Shown in pieces: positions 1-7,971 of a DNA stretch of 64,000 nucleotides (the stretch's first letter is position 1; each line of letters begins with the position of its first letter). The translations under genes and the position numbers were made by a program. Under the pieces are notes generated by a model. The model made no database searches, was not told the origin of the DNA, and saw only the letters and a list, made by a program, of their open reading frames with translations. The stretch comes from Geitlerinema sp. PCC 7407 (GTDB lineage: Bacteria > Cyanobacteriota > Cyanobacteriia > PCC-7407). The stretch is taken from NCBI RefSeq assembly GCF_000317045.1, contig NC_019703.1, forward strand, positions 856,501 to 920,500. The letters are read 5' to 3'.

Positions 1-1
1 C

Positions 2-277
2 CAGCGAATTCGCCTCTACGTGCTGAATATGATCGAGTTCGATGCGGCGGTGTCCTTTCACCTGCACGCCAATTTTTTCCAGGTTTATCCGACGGGCCGC
101 ACCCTTACGCCCAGCCAGGAAACGGATATTTTGACCCTGGGGACGGCGGAGCGCCACATTCTAGAATTTTCGTTTCCCTTTACGGGCAAGTACATGTTTC
201 ATCCCCACCAAGACGCGATCGCTGAAGCGGGCTGTATGGGCATGTTTGACGTTCACCCTGCCAAGGCGAAAGTCTAA
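2..277 (+). CDS. multicopper oxidase, C-terminal fragment
   Basis: This is the last ~90 residues of a gene that begins before the window; the frame is open from base 2. It holds the copper-ligand stretch SFHLHANFF and, near the end, FHPHQDAIAEAGCMGMFDV, which match the C-terminal cupredoxin domain of multicopper oxidases. The second motif reads H-P-H where classical three-domain enzymes have H-C-H, so the type 1 copper cysteine is absent here. This is seen in enzymes whose type 1 site lies in another domain. A role in periplasmic oxidation of metal ions or organics is a family inference. The lipoprotein gene that follows, with a Fur-like box between them, hints at metal handling. Confidence 0.85.
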   Translation, partial: QRIRLYVLNMIEFDAAVSFHLHANFFQVYPTGRTLTPSQETDILTLGTAERHILEFSFPFTGKYMFHPHQDAIAEAGCMGMFDVHPAKAKV

Positions 278-318
278 GCAAGACTGTCACTCAGCACAAA
301 ACCGTTTCGCAATTCAAT

Positions 319-333
319 TGACAGTAATTCTCA
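319..333 (+). promoter_or_regulatory. candidate Fur box
   Basis: The 15 bases TGACAGTAATTCTCA match the 7-1-7 Fur consensus (TGATAAT-N-ATTATCA) at 11 of 14 defined positions. The site lies about 60 bases before the lipoprotein start codon. It is judged by eye against the consensus, and the AT-rich intergenic context makes chance matches possible. Confidence 0.35.
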
Positions 334-393
334 TCTAATCCAAGATTGACAGTTTATGGTCCTGTCTTCGTTCTGTACTGTCTTGAGGAATTT

Positions 394-1206
394 ATGGTGA
401 AGCTTCGATTGTTTGCCGTGACGATGGCGATCGCCTGCTCCCTGGGCCTGAGCGCCTGTAGCCCGTCTACCCCTTCGGCGAGCAGCCCCGAAAGCCCCGC
501 GCCCAGCGCGGCGAGCCCAGAGACGCAGCCTGTCGATGGTCTGACCAAGGACATTGACTACCTGACCAAGCTGTCGCTGATGCGCGGTCACATGCTAGTG
601 GCTCAGGAGCTCCTAGAGCTCGAAAAGCCTGCTGAGGCTGAGCCCCACATTGGCCACCCTGTCGAGGAGATCTACGCCGATTTGGAAGACCAGCTGGCGG
701 AACGAGGCGTGGCCCCCTTCAAGGCGACTCTGACAGAGGTGCATGATTTGGTGCAAAACCGGCCTAGCGATCCTCAGATACAGGCCAAGTTTAATGACGC
801 GATCGCGGCGATCGACGGGGCGATCGCGGTCCTCCCCAAGGAGCGAAGCCAGTCCCTCGACGTGGCGCTGCCGGTGATTAACAACCTGCTAGACGTCGCC
901 CAAGCCGAGTACGAAGCCGCCATCAGCAACAACAAAATCTCTGAAGCCATCGAGTACCAAGACTCGCGCGGCTTTGTCCTCTACGCCTACCAGTTTCTCT
1001 ATCCCAGCGTTCGGGATACCGTTCGGCAATCCAATCCCGAGGCGCAGCGGCAAATTGAGGCGGCCTTCGAGGCCCTGCAAAAAGCCTGGCCCAGTGCTGA
1101 GGCTCCAGCAGCTCCAGTGATGACCGCTGAGGAAGTTTCGGCCCAGGTTGCCCAGATTCAGCAAGGGACTCAGAGCTTGCAAGCGGCTCCGGCGGCCCAG
1201 CCCTAG
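394..1206 (+). CDS. lipoprotein of unknown function with HxxE motif
   Basis: A 270-residue exported protein. It starts with a lysine/arginine-containing hydrophobic signal and a lipobox, LSAC, at about residues 19-22, so it is probably lipid-anchored. A Ser/Pro/Ala-rich linker follows, then a mainly helical domain. ATG 394 is preferred to an in-frame ATG at 346 because a GAGGA-like ribosome site sits just before it and the signal peptide then begins at residue 1. The motif EPHIGHPVEEIY contains HxxE, a metal-binding pattern in imelysin/EfeO-type iron proteins, but overall membership in that family is not shown. The preceding multicopper oxidase and Fur-like box make a metal-uptake role a reasonable guess. 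I do not recognise the family. Confidence 0.8.
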   Translation: MVKLRLFAVTMAIACSLGLSACSPSTPSASSPESPAPSAASPETQPVDGLTKDIDYLTKLSLMRGHMLVAQELLELEKPAEAEPHIGHPVEEIYADLEDQLAERGVAPFKATLTEVHDLVQNRPSDPQIQAKFNDAIAAIDGAIAVLPKERSQSLDVALPVINNLLDVAQAEYEAAISNNKISEAIEYQDSRGFVLYAYQFLYPSVRDTVRQSNPEAQRQIEAAFEALQKAWPSAEAPAAPVMTAEEVSAQVAQIQQGTQSLQAAPAAQP

Positions 1207-1252
1207 ACTGCGCAAGGGGCGATCGCGCCCCAAAAAAGCCCAAGCAGCGCCC

Positions 1253-1286
1253 AAAAAAATGCTTCCGCTGGACTCCAGCGGAAGCA
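1253..1286 (-). terminator. intrinsic terminator of the linker gene
   Basis: A perfect 12-bp hairpin (1260-1271 with 1275-1286, 3-base loop) is followed on the minus strand by seven T residues. It lies 72 bases past the stop codon of the leftward linker gene and would end that transcription unit. Confidence 0.8.
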
Positions 1287-1358
1287 ATCTTGGCAGAGAG
1301 CAGGCAACTCTAGCGGCACCTTGAACCCTCAAGGCTGGGCCAGCGTTGTCAAAGAGCG

Positions 1359-2087
1359 CTAGTGAATGACGCGACGCAGCGCTTCGCGCTGGCTCGGCGA
1401 CAGGGACGCAAAAGCCTCAGAGGCAGACTGCGTCGACGTTTCGAAGGCGTCTAGCAGCTCTAGCAGCTTTTCTTGCAGGGCTTCGCTTTCGGCAGAGATC
1501 GGCGGATCAAGGATCTCGTCGGCCTCGGGATGGCGACAAACCCCCGCTGTGCAGTCTAGGCCCAGCTCATGCCAGTAAAGCGTGGGGACGATCCAGCCCC
1601 GCTGGCCAAAGTGCTCGTGGTTGAGGATGCCCGACTCCAGAAACACCTTCGGTGAAGCGTAGTAGCGATGTTCCCGAGGATAGGGCACCGTAAAGCAGCC
1701 AAATTCCTTGCGGTACTCTTCAGAATCGAGAATTGCAGCGATGCACTTCTCTGCGCCCTTGTGCATCAGGATGTTGCAGTATTCGCGCACCTCGTTTTGG
1801 TCCATGGGTGCCCGGCCCAGGAAGTGCTTGAAGCACCACTCGATAAACTTCAGGTTCGAAACGCGATGATAAAAGCTGTTGAGATAAACCTCTGAGCGCG
1901 CCAGCTCCATCAAAAATCGACGAACCCCGATTTTATCTTTCAGAAAATCTTGTTCTGCCTTGGCCAAGATGCGGCGCTCGTGGGCGTAGGGCTGGCGCTC
2001 TAGGACCTGGGTGTAGATTTGCCGCAGCGCGGCTTGACGCTCTTCGACCGAGGCATGGCGATCGACGACGGAACGCAGCGTACCCAT
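1359..2087 (-). CDS. phycobilisome linker-domain protein
   Basis: A 242-residue protein whose residues ~20-150 form a phycobilisome linker (REC/PBS_linker) domain. Diagnostic stretches are VLERQPYAHERR, IGVRRFLMELARSE, and FIEWCFKHFLGRAP. Such domains are typical of ApcE repeats and CpcG rod-core linkers and hold phycobiliprotein discs together. Here there is a single domain plus a ~90-residue C-terminal tail without homology I can name. It is shorter and more divergent than standard CpcG proteins. A strong GGAGGA ribosome site precedes the ATG. It lies 125 bases downstream of the phycobiliprotein-like gene on the same strand, which suggests a dedicated linker-pigment pair rather than a core phycobilisome component. 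Confidence 0.85.
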   Translation of the reverse strand: MGTLRSVVDRHASVEERQAALRQIYTQVLERQPYAHERRILAKAEQDFLKDKIGVRRFLMELARSEVYLNSFYHRVSNLKFIEWCFKHFLGRAPMDQNEVREYCNILMHKGAEKCIAAILDSEEYRKEFGCFTVPYPREHRYYASPKVFLESGILNHEHFGQRGWIVPTLYWHELGLDCTAGVCRHPEADEILDPPISAESEALQEKLLELLDAFETSTQSASEAFASLSPSQREALRRVIH

Positions 2088-2212
2088 AGAAGATTCCTCC
2101 GAAAGAAGCGAACGTGGGGAAGAAAAGCAGGGTGGGGGCTAGAAGGGGCGATCGCTGGGTGCTAAATGATACCCAAAGCGCGATCGCAAAGAACCGTCAT
2201 CAGGGTCGGGGC

Positions 2213-2686
2213 CTAGGCGTGGGACTCTAGGGCCAAAATCACCGTATCGAGGTAGGAGCGCACGAGACCACTGTGAGCCGATGTCAGCGACTGATTGACC
2301 GCATCCTGGAGATAGCGGTAGGCCATGGCGCACTGCTCGGTCTTCTTGTGGGCCACCAAGATCGTGTCGAGCCACACCAGCATTTGCTCTTTGAAAAACA
2401 CCTCGTCATCTCGCAGGATTGCCAAGGCAATGTAGCGCAGCACCTCGGTCATGTCGTACTTGCAGCGCTGACCGTGCTTTTGAATCACATCCGGATGGAT
2501 CTGGGCCAGCTTCCGCAGCGCGGCCAAGACCAGCTTGTCACTGTTGTCTCGCAAAAAGTGATAAGCCTCTACGCGAGCCGCAAAGCTCTGGATATATTGT
2601 TCGACAGGATACAGCTCCTGCGGGCTCATGTAGCGCCCATCGGCGTCTAGAAGGCTTTTTTCCAGGGTGTGATTCAAGGTGTGCAT
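2213..2686 (-). CDS. divergent phycobiliprotein (allophycocyanin-like)
   Basis: A 157-residue protein with the globin-like phycobiliprotein fold. The segment FLRDNSDKLVLAALRKLAQIHPDV at residues ~44-67 resembles the B-E helix region of ApcA/ApcB. Aligning EVLRYIALAILRDD to the LRY/LRL-TYGI-AGD block of ApcA places Cys75 where the bilin-attaching cysteine sits, with the conserved Asp three residues later (CKYD for CLRD). The rest is far from canonical ApcA, ApcB, ApcD or ApcF, and the C-terminal third is barely recognisable. It could be a pigment-binding antenna or sensor subunit, or a bilin carrier. It is transcribed just before the linker-domain gene. Fold assignment is fairly secure; function is unknown. 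Confidence 0.75.
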   Translation of the reverse strand: MHTLNHTLEKSLLDADGRYMSPQELYPVEQYIQSFAARVEAYHFLRDNSDKLVLAALRKLAQIHPDVIQKHGQRCKYDMTEVLRYIALAILRDDEVFFKEQMLVWLDTILVAHKKTEQCAMAYRYLQDAVNQSLTSAHSGLVRSYLDTVILALESHA

Positions 2687-3237
2687 ATCGAGGCTCCGGA
2701 TGAGCGTGCTGAAGGATCAATAGGTTAGGGGACAGATAAGAATCTGGACTGATCCCAGAGTTGGTAGAGCGCCGGAATGACTGGAAACCGAAGGTAAGTC
2801 ACACCAGATTGTTCTCTAATAAACAGACTGCCCGGTTCTGGGGTCAGTGTTGACGATCGGGCTGTAATTCTTAATACAACGCAGGAGTGTTGGTAGTGTT
2901 TCGTCAAGCTGTATTTCAGATCGTGAAAAATGCGCGATCGCCCGAGCGAATGGCTGCCTGGGGAGGCGCCCCTTCTACTGATCCATGGTCTTTTTGTTAG
3001 ATTGCTTCCAGAGAGCACCGCAGCAGACTACCCTGCAACGAGGTTCCTTGGTCATCTAGCTAGCTTTTCGCCTTTCCAAGTACCCTTGCCTGGGCTCCAA
3101 AAGAGTTCGAGCGATTCTCCTCTAAATAGCGGTATGGTGCATTTACCGTGGGCGCGATCGCGCCGTCATTGCCGCACTCCCCAGTCTCGTCTCGTGATTT
3201 TCCTGACCTTCCGTCAGCCTCGGCTCCCAGGGCTAAC
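2687..3237. other. intergenic region between divergent genes
   Basis: About 550 bases separate the leftward phycobiliprotein gene from the rightward pentapeptide gene. The stretch is AT-richer than its surroundings and must hold both promoters. I see no gene, RNA or clear operator in it, and no -35/-10 pair good enough to call. Confidence 0.6.
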
Positions 3238-4989
3238 ATGCAAGCACAAGATCTGCTACACCGATACCAAAAAGGCGAGCGCAACTTTGCCCAAGTTGAC
3301 CTCACCGGAGCCAATCTCAGCGGCGCAAATCTCCAGGACATTGACCTGAGCGGTGCCGACCTGACGGGGGTCAACCTGAGCTGGGCCTACCTCAACCGCG
3401 CGAACCTGACCGAAGCCTCGCTGCACCACGCCAATCTGCGCAACGCGTCCCTCAACAGCGCTTTGCTCGATCGCGCGGTCCTGAGTGGTGCTGATCTGAC
3501 CAAGGCGGAGCTGTGCCTGGCGCTCCTGCGCGGCGCCGACTGCAACTGGGCGATTTTGCAGGAGGCGGATCTCAGCGGCGCTAATCTCCACGGAGCGCAG
3601 CTCGATCAGGTGACGCTGGAGCGGGCCAAGCTCAACAGCACCCTCCTCAATGAAGCCAAGCTCATGGAGGCAAACCTGAAGCGGGCAAGCTTGGTGAATG
3701 CGGACTTGGGCGGCGCCAACCTGCGGGAGGTGCACCTGGAGGAAGCGAATCTGCGGGAGGCCAAGCTCGTGGAGGCGAGCCTGATTGAGGCGAATCTCAG
3801 CGGCTGCTATCTGCGTCAGGCGAATCTCAGCGGCTCGGACCTGCACCGGGCGATCTTGGCGGGGGCGGATCTCAGTGAGGCGGTGCTCCACGGGGCGGAC
3901 CTGAGCCGGGCCAATTTGACGGGGGCCTATCTGCTGAAGACGAGCCTGCGGAATGCGCGGCTGCTGCGGGCCGATTTGCAGGATGCGCTGCTGCTGCGGG
4001 CGGATTTTAGCGAGGCGAATCTGCGGGGAGCGGATTTGCGGCGGGCGGATCTCAGCGGGGCTTACCTGAGCCATAGCATTTTGTGTGAGGCCGATCTGGG
4101 GGAGGCTTATCTTCTCCAGAGCCACTTCATTCGGACCAATTTGGACAATGCGTGTTTGACGGGGTGCTGTATTGATAACTGGCAGCTTGAGGATGTTGAT
4201 CTGTCGAATGTCCAGTGCCAGTACGTTTATACGCATTTTGACTACACCCACAAGAGTCCGACGGATCGCTACCCGGTGGGGCGAAATCTGGAGCCTGGGG
4301 AGCTGGTGCAGTTTTATGAGGTGGATACGGCCAAGATCGAGGTGACGCTGGAGGGAATGCCGCAGTGGGAGGCGATCGCCTTTACGCTGACCCAGGTGAG
4401 CCGCGAAAATCCGGACCTAAGCTTGGTCCTACAGTCCCACAAGTTGCTGGATGGACGGGTGATTTTGCAGCTCAAGGCCAACCGGGCGATGAATGGGAAT
4501 GGCTTGGCCCAGCGCATGTTGCAGCTGTATCCGGAGTTTGTGGAGCGCTTGGCAGCGCAGCGATCGCAGATTGACGCGCTGCTGCGCCTGCCGCCCCCGG
4601 TCAATGGCGATCGCCCAGTCGATAGCAGCCTGAAGGGAGCGCTGACTGACGCGCCGACGGAAGAAGACTCTGTCCAAGATGCGGGCGATCGCCGGCGCAA
4701 AGTGTACCTAGAAGTCGCCCAGCAAGTGCAGCGCATTCTGCTCGTGCAGTCCCCCGAGCAGTTTGCCGAGAGCGTGCCCCGGCTCCTGCAATTTCTCCAC
4801 ACCCAGGGCATCGCGACCGCCGAGCTCGAGAAAAAAGTGATTTCCCAGGTGATCGCGCGCCGCGCCCAAAAAGACGCCGCCTTCCAAAATCACCTGCTGC
4901 GCTGGGAGCGTACTGCCCCAGAGCGCGATCGCCTTTCCACCATTGGTCAAGCGGTGCGCCTCGCCCTGGCTTTCCTGGAGCCTTCTTAG
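3238..4989 (+). CDS. pentapeptide-repeat protein
   Basis: A 583-residue protein. Residues ~20-330 are a near-continuous run of A(D/N)LXX pentapeptides, which fold as a right-handed quadrilateral beta-helix. ATG 3238 gives the usual cyanobacterial beginning (MQAQDLLHRYQKGERNF); the open frame extends upstream but that part carries no repeats. After the helix comes a ~110-residue globular domain (PVGRNLEPGELVQFYEVDT onward), then a charged linker and a helical end. There is no signal peptide, so it should be cytoplasmic. Pentapeptide proteins act as scaffolds or protein-binding surfaces; no target can be read from the sequence. The repeat nature creates long spurious frames on the opposite strand. 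Confidence 0.9.
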   Translation: MQAQDLLHRYQKGERNFAQVDLTGANLSGANLQDIDLSGADLTGVNLSWAYLNRANLTEASLHHANLRNASLNSALLDRAVLSGADLTKAELCLALLRGADCNWAILQEADLSGANLHGAQLDQVTLERAKLNSTLLNEAKLMEANLKRASLVNADLGGANLREVHLEEANLREAKLVEASLIEANLSGCYLRQANLSGSDLHRAILAGADLSEAVLHGADLSRANLTGAYLLKTSLRNARLLRADLQDALLLRADFSEANLRGADLRRADLSGAYLSHSILCEADLGEAYLLQSHFIRTNLDNACLTGCCIDNWQLEDVDLSNVQCQYVYTHFDYTHKSPTDRYPVGRNLEPGELVQFYEVDTAKIEVTLEGMPQWEAIAFTLTQVSRENPDLSLVLQSHKLLDGRVILQLKANRAMNGNGLAQRMLQLYPEFVERLAAQRSQIDALLRLPPPVNGDRPVDSSLKGALTDAPTEEDSVQDAGDRRRKVYLEVAQQVQRILLVQSPEQFAESVPRLLQFLHTQGIATAELEKKVISQVIARRAQKDAAFQNHLLRWERTAPERDRLSTIGQAVRLALAFLEPS

Positions 4990-5594
4990 ATCTCTCCCCG
5001 GCTGGCCTGAGGACACTGAGTATTGTCCCCAACCGAGAAACCCTTCGCACCTGTGCTAAGACAACTCCTAGCAGATCGCTCAGAAAAGCTGGGAGAACAC
5101 TCGGGGAAAGCTTAGGCAAAAGTTCGCCAGTATTTTCGTCACAGAAGGTTTCAAAAGCGCTCAAAAAGGTTAAAGATTTAACAGATGTGGGAACTTTAAT
5201 TCGTAGATTTTGGTCTCCAACTTCTATTCTACTGATGAAGTATAAACCTTCCTCAGTACTTCTGTCCCTAAACACTGACAACTTTCTGCGCACCGGGCCG
5301 CCGTTGCCTACTAGGGGGTTGTGACCTGCCGGTAAGGCCTCCCATCACGCCTCGTGTGCAGAGCTAAGGGTGCCCATTAAGTTTCCTGAGCGTCATCTAC
5401 CTGCCCCTGACTGGCCTGTACCGTCCACGACTGTTTACGCCTAAATAAAGTTCGTGCTTTTCAAGAGTGTTAGGGAATTCGCTGCTACAGTCAGGGCATT
5501 TGATCAATTGCAGCCCGAGGAGTGTCTGTGCTACTAGAGATTGCCAGCTTCTCGCTCGGGTCGTTCGTGGTGTTGTAAGGAGTCGAAAAAAGAT
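4990..5594. other. intergenic region before the porin gene
   Basis: About 600 bases with no convincing gene on either strand. It is AT-richer than the flanking genes and ends with a ribosome site (TAAGGAG) a few bases before the porin ATG. Long 5' regions are common for abundant cyanobacterial porins, so a long leader is possible, but I cannot place the promoter. Confidence 0.6.
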
Positions 5595-7439
5595 ATGAGG
5601 TTTTCTCTGATTAGCCCGGAGAATCGCAAGCGGATGTCTCCTGCCCTGCTGCTCTTGGCCCTAGGCTTCTGGGGTGCAAGCTTGGCGCCAGCGCAAGCAG
5701 CCGATGACTTTTTGAAAGAAGATGCAGCTAGCATCGAGCAACCTTCTGAGGAGACGGGGGCGATCGCCGTTTCGGAACTGTCCGACGCCTCATCCCTCAC
5801 AATGGCTGAGCCTGAGGCGATCGCCTCGGGCGACCTCAGCCCCCTCTCCGACCTGGATGCCGCCTCAACCGGCATGACCAACGTGAGCGACCTAGCAGCG
5901 GTCGACGAAGCCGCTCCTAGCGCCGGTATGTCCCAGGTCACCTCCGTCTCCCAGCTCTCCGACGTCCAGCCCACCGACTGGGCCTTCCAGGCTCTCCAGT
6001 CCTTGGTGGAGCGCTACGGCTGCATCGCTGGCTATCCCGACAGCACCTACCGCGGTAACCGGGCCATCACCCGCTACGAGTTCGCTGCTGGCCTCAACGC
6101 CTGCCTCGATCGCGTCAACGAGCTGATTGCTGCTGGCACCGCCGACCTGGCAACCCAAGAAGATCTCGCCACCCTACAGCGTCTTCAAGAAGAATTCGCC
6201 GCAGAGCTGGCCACCCTGCGGGGCCGCGTCGACTCCCTGGAGGCTCGCACCGCTGAGCTAGAGGCGAACCAGTTCTCCACCACTACCAAGCTTTACGGTC
6301 AGGCGATCTTCGGTCTCCAGGGCCGCTCCGAAAACACCTCTACCTTCACCCCCGCCGGCATCGAAGCCTTCCGCTTCCGTCAAGATGACCCCGGCACCGA
6401 GGTCAACTTCCTCAACAACGCCCAGCTCAGCCTCTATACCCAGTTCTCCAACCGGAGCATCTTGCTGACCGGCTTGCAGGCCGGCAACGGCGGCAGTGCT
6501 CCCCGTCTGACCAACGACGTCATCCTGGGCTACGAAGGCGACACCGATAATCAGTTCCAGCTCAGCGACCTCAACTACCGTCAGCTGTTTGGCAACCGCT
6601 TTGCCCTGATCGTAGGACCGGAAGGCGTCAACTCCGTCAACGTTTTCCGGGGCGCCAACCGGGTTGAAAGCGCTGGCCAAGGCCCGCTGTCTCTCTTTGC
6701 TCAGCGCAACCCCGTTCAAAATATCGGCGGTGGCCGAGGCGGTATCGGCTTTGACTGGCAGATCACGCCGCGCATCAGCTTCCAGGGGGTTTACTCCGCG
6801 AGCCGCCCTGCTGATAACGATGACGGCGGCGGTATCTTCGGGGGAGACAACAGCGCCAATACCTTTGGTACGCAGCTGACCTTGGCACCGACCGATACGA
6901 TTGACGTTGCCCTCAACTACATCAACTCCTACTCTCCGACGGGCCAGATGGGCAGCAACGTCGGCGATGACCAGATCGTTGCAGTGGATGCAGAGGGTCG
7001 CGCTCCCATCAAGACTCACGCCTACGGCGCGACGGTGTCCTGGCGAGTGTCGCCGAAGTTCACCATTGGTGGCTGGGGCGGCTACACCCACACCTCCCTG
7101 CTGGGCCGGACGGGGGATGCTGAAACCGTCAACTGGATGGCCTTCCTAAACTTCCCCGATCTGCTCGGTGAAGGAAACCTGGCCGGCCTGTACGTGGGCC
7201 AGCCTCCCAAGATCCTGAACAGCAGTTTTGGTAACCCTCTCCAAAACATTCCGTTCCTGGAAAGCGGCGATATCGAAGATCGCCCAGGCAGCACCACGCA
7301 CCTTGAGGCCTTCTACCGCGTACGAGTTTCTGACAATATCTCGATTACGCCGGGCCTAATCGTTGTCTTCAATCCCCGCAACAACCCTGACAACGACACG
7401 ATTACCATTGGAGCACTGAGAACGACGTTCAGCTTCTAA
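5595..7439 (+). CDS. SLH-domain OprB-family porin (iron uptake porin type)
   Basis: A 614-residue outer-membrane porin. It begins with a signal peptide (MRFSLISPENRKRM..., hydrophobic core LLLLALGFWGA, cleavage after AQA). A ~70-residue acidic/Ser linker follows, then one SLH domain (VQPTDWAFQALQSLVERYG to AITRYEFAAGLNACLDR), a coiled coil (LQRLQEEFAAELATLRGRV), and a beta-barrel ending in Phe. The SLH domain binds the peptidoglycan-linked wall polymer and the barrel sits in the outer membrane. Cyanobacterial homologues pass ions and small solutes, and some are needed for iron uptake. ATG 5595 is chosen over 5541 because it starts the signal peptide and has a ribosome site. Confidence 0.93.
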   Translation: MRFSLISPENRKRMSPALLLLALGFWGASLAPAQAADDFLKEDAASIEQPSEETGAIAVSELSDASSLTMAEPEAIASGDLSPLSDLDAASTGMTNVSDLAAVDEAAPSAGMSQVTSVSQLSDVQPTDWAFQALQSLVERYGCIAGYPDSTYRGNRAITRYEFAAGLNACLDRVNELIAAGTADLATQEDLATLQRLQEEFAAELATLRGRVDSLEARTAELEANQFSTTTKLYGQAIFGLQGRSENTSTFTPAGIEAFRFRQDDPGTEVNFLNNAQLSLYTQFSNRSILLTGLQAGNGGSAPRLTNDVILGYEGDTDNQFQLSDLNYRQLFGNRFALIVGPEGVNSVNVFRGANRVESAGQGPLSLFAQRNPVQNIGGGRGGIGFDWQITPRISFQGVYSASRPADNDDGGGIFGGDNSANTFGTQLTLAPTDTIDVALNYINSYSPTGQMGSNVGDDQIVAVDAEGRAPIKTHAYGATVSWRVSPKFTIGGWGGYTHTSLLGRTGDAETVNWMAFLNFPDLLGEGNLAGLYVGQPPKILNSSFGNPLQNIPFLESGDIEDRPGSTTHLEAFYRVRVSDNISITPGLIVVFNPRNNPDNDTITIGALRTTFSF

Positions 7440-7450
7440 TGGCTTAGTCG

Positions 7451-7522
7451 GCAAGAAACCTACTGGAAAACCACGGAATCTTCCTTCGCAAGAGAGAGAA
7501 TTTCTGCCAGTAGGTTTCTTGC
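7451..7522 (+). terminator. terminator-like long inverted repeat after the porin
   Basis: Perfect 16-bp arms (7451-7466 and 7507-7522) enclose a 40-base loop, 11 bases after the porin stop codon. A short pyrimidine tract (TTTCTCC) follows. The arms are long, but the loop is larger and the T-run weaker than in a standard intrinsic terminator, so it may serve for mRNA 3' end stability. Confidence 0.6.
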
Positions 7523-7558
7523 TTTCTCCGGTGAAATACGGAAAATTGGGTGTTTCAC

Positions 7559-7592
7559 AAAGCTTTTGTATGAATTGCGTAAAGCTTTTGTA
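7559..7592. repeat. 12-bp direct repeat, 22-bp spacing
   Basis: AAAGCTTTTGTA occurs at 7559-7570 and again, identically, at 7581-7592. The start-to-start spacing is 22 bp, about two helical turns, so both copies face the same side of DNA. It lies in the ~530-base region between the porin and the secreted repeat protein, about 380 bases before the latter's ATG. It may be a regulator site. No other element or gene is supported in that region. Confidence 0.5.
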
Positions 7593-7971
7593 AAGTACCT
7601 GAATCAGGGCATGCAGCGATCGCTCTTCAATAGCCCAGAAGCCTCTTAAAATAAAGACTTCTGGCGTCTTGAAACTAATCTCAATTGCGCAAATCTCGTC
7701 TGAGAAATTCTTTCGTTTGCCGGGAACTTTTGGATACAGAGAAACGTTCTATACCAAACGAGGGCAATCGGGTCGCTCGAAATTCATCCCAGCAGAAAGA
7801 CGCCCCGGCTCCAACTCAGACGCCAGAGACCCCATTGTTCTCAACTCGGGTGCTACGACCTTGTACTCACACCATTCGAGCGGGTCATGACTCGCTCAGG
7901 ATGAAACCTTTCTAGTTCCTGTTGATGTTGGCTCGGCTGTGTTCACCGTTCGTGTAATGAGGATTCCAAGT

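Noticed and set aside
3256-4251. 331-codon open frame on the minus strand within the pentapeptide gene
   Set aside because: It is the reverse of the regular pentapeptide codons, which rarely yield stops. Its product is a repetitive I/Q/R-P-A pattern with no domain, and the + strand reading is clearly real.
7669-7915. Two overlapping 73-76 codon frames before the secreted repeat protein
   Set aside because: Neither has a ribosome site or recognisable content, and they overlap each other; the region is more likely a promoter and leader.
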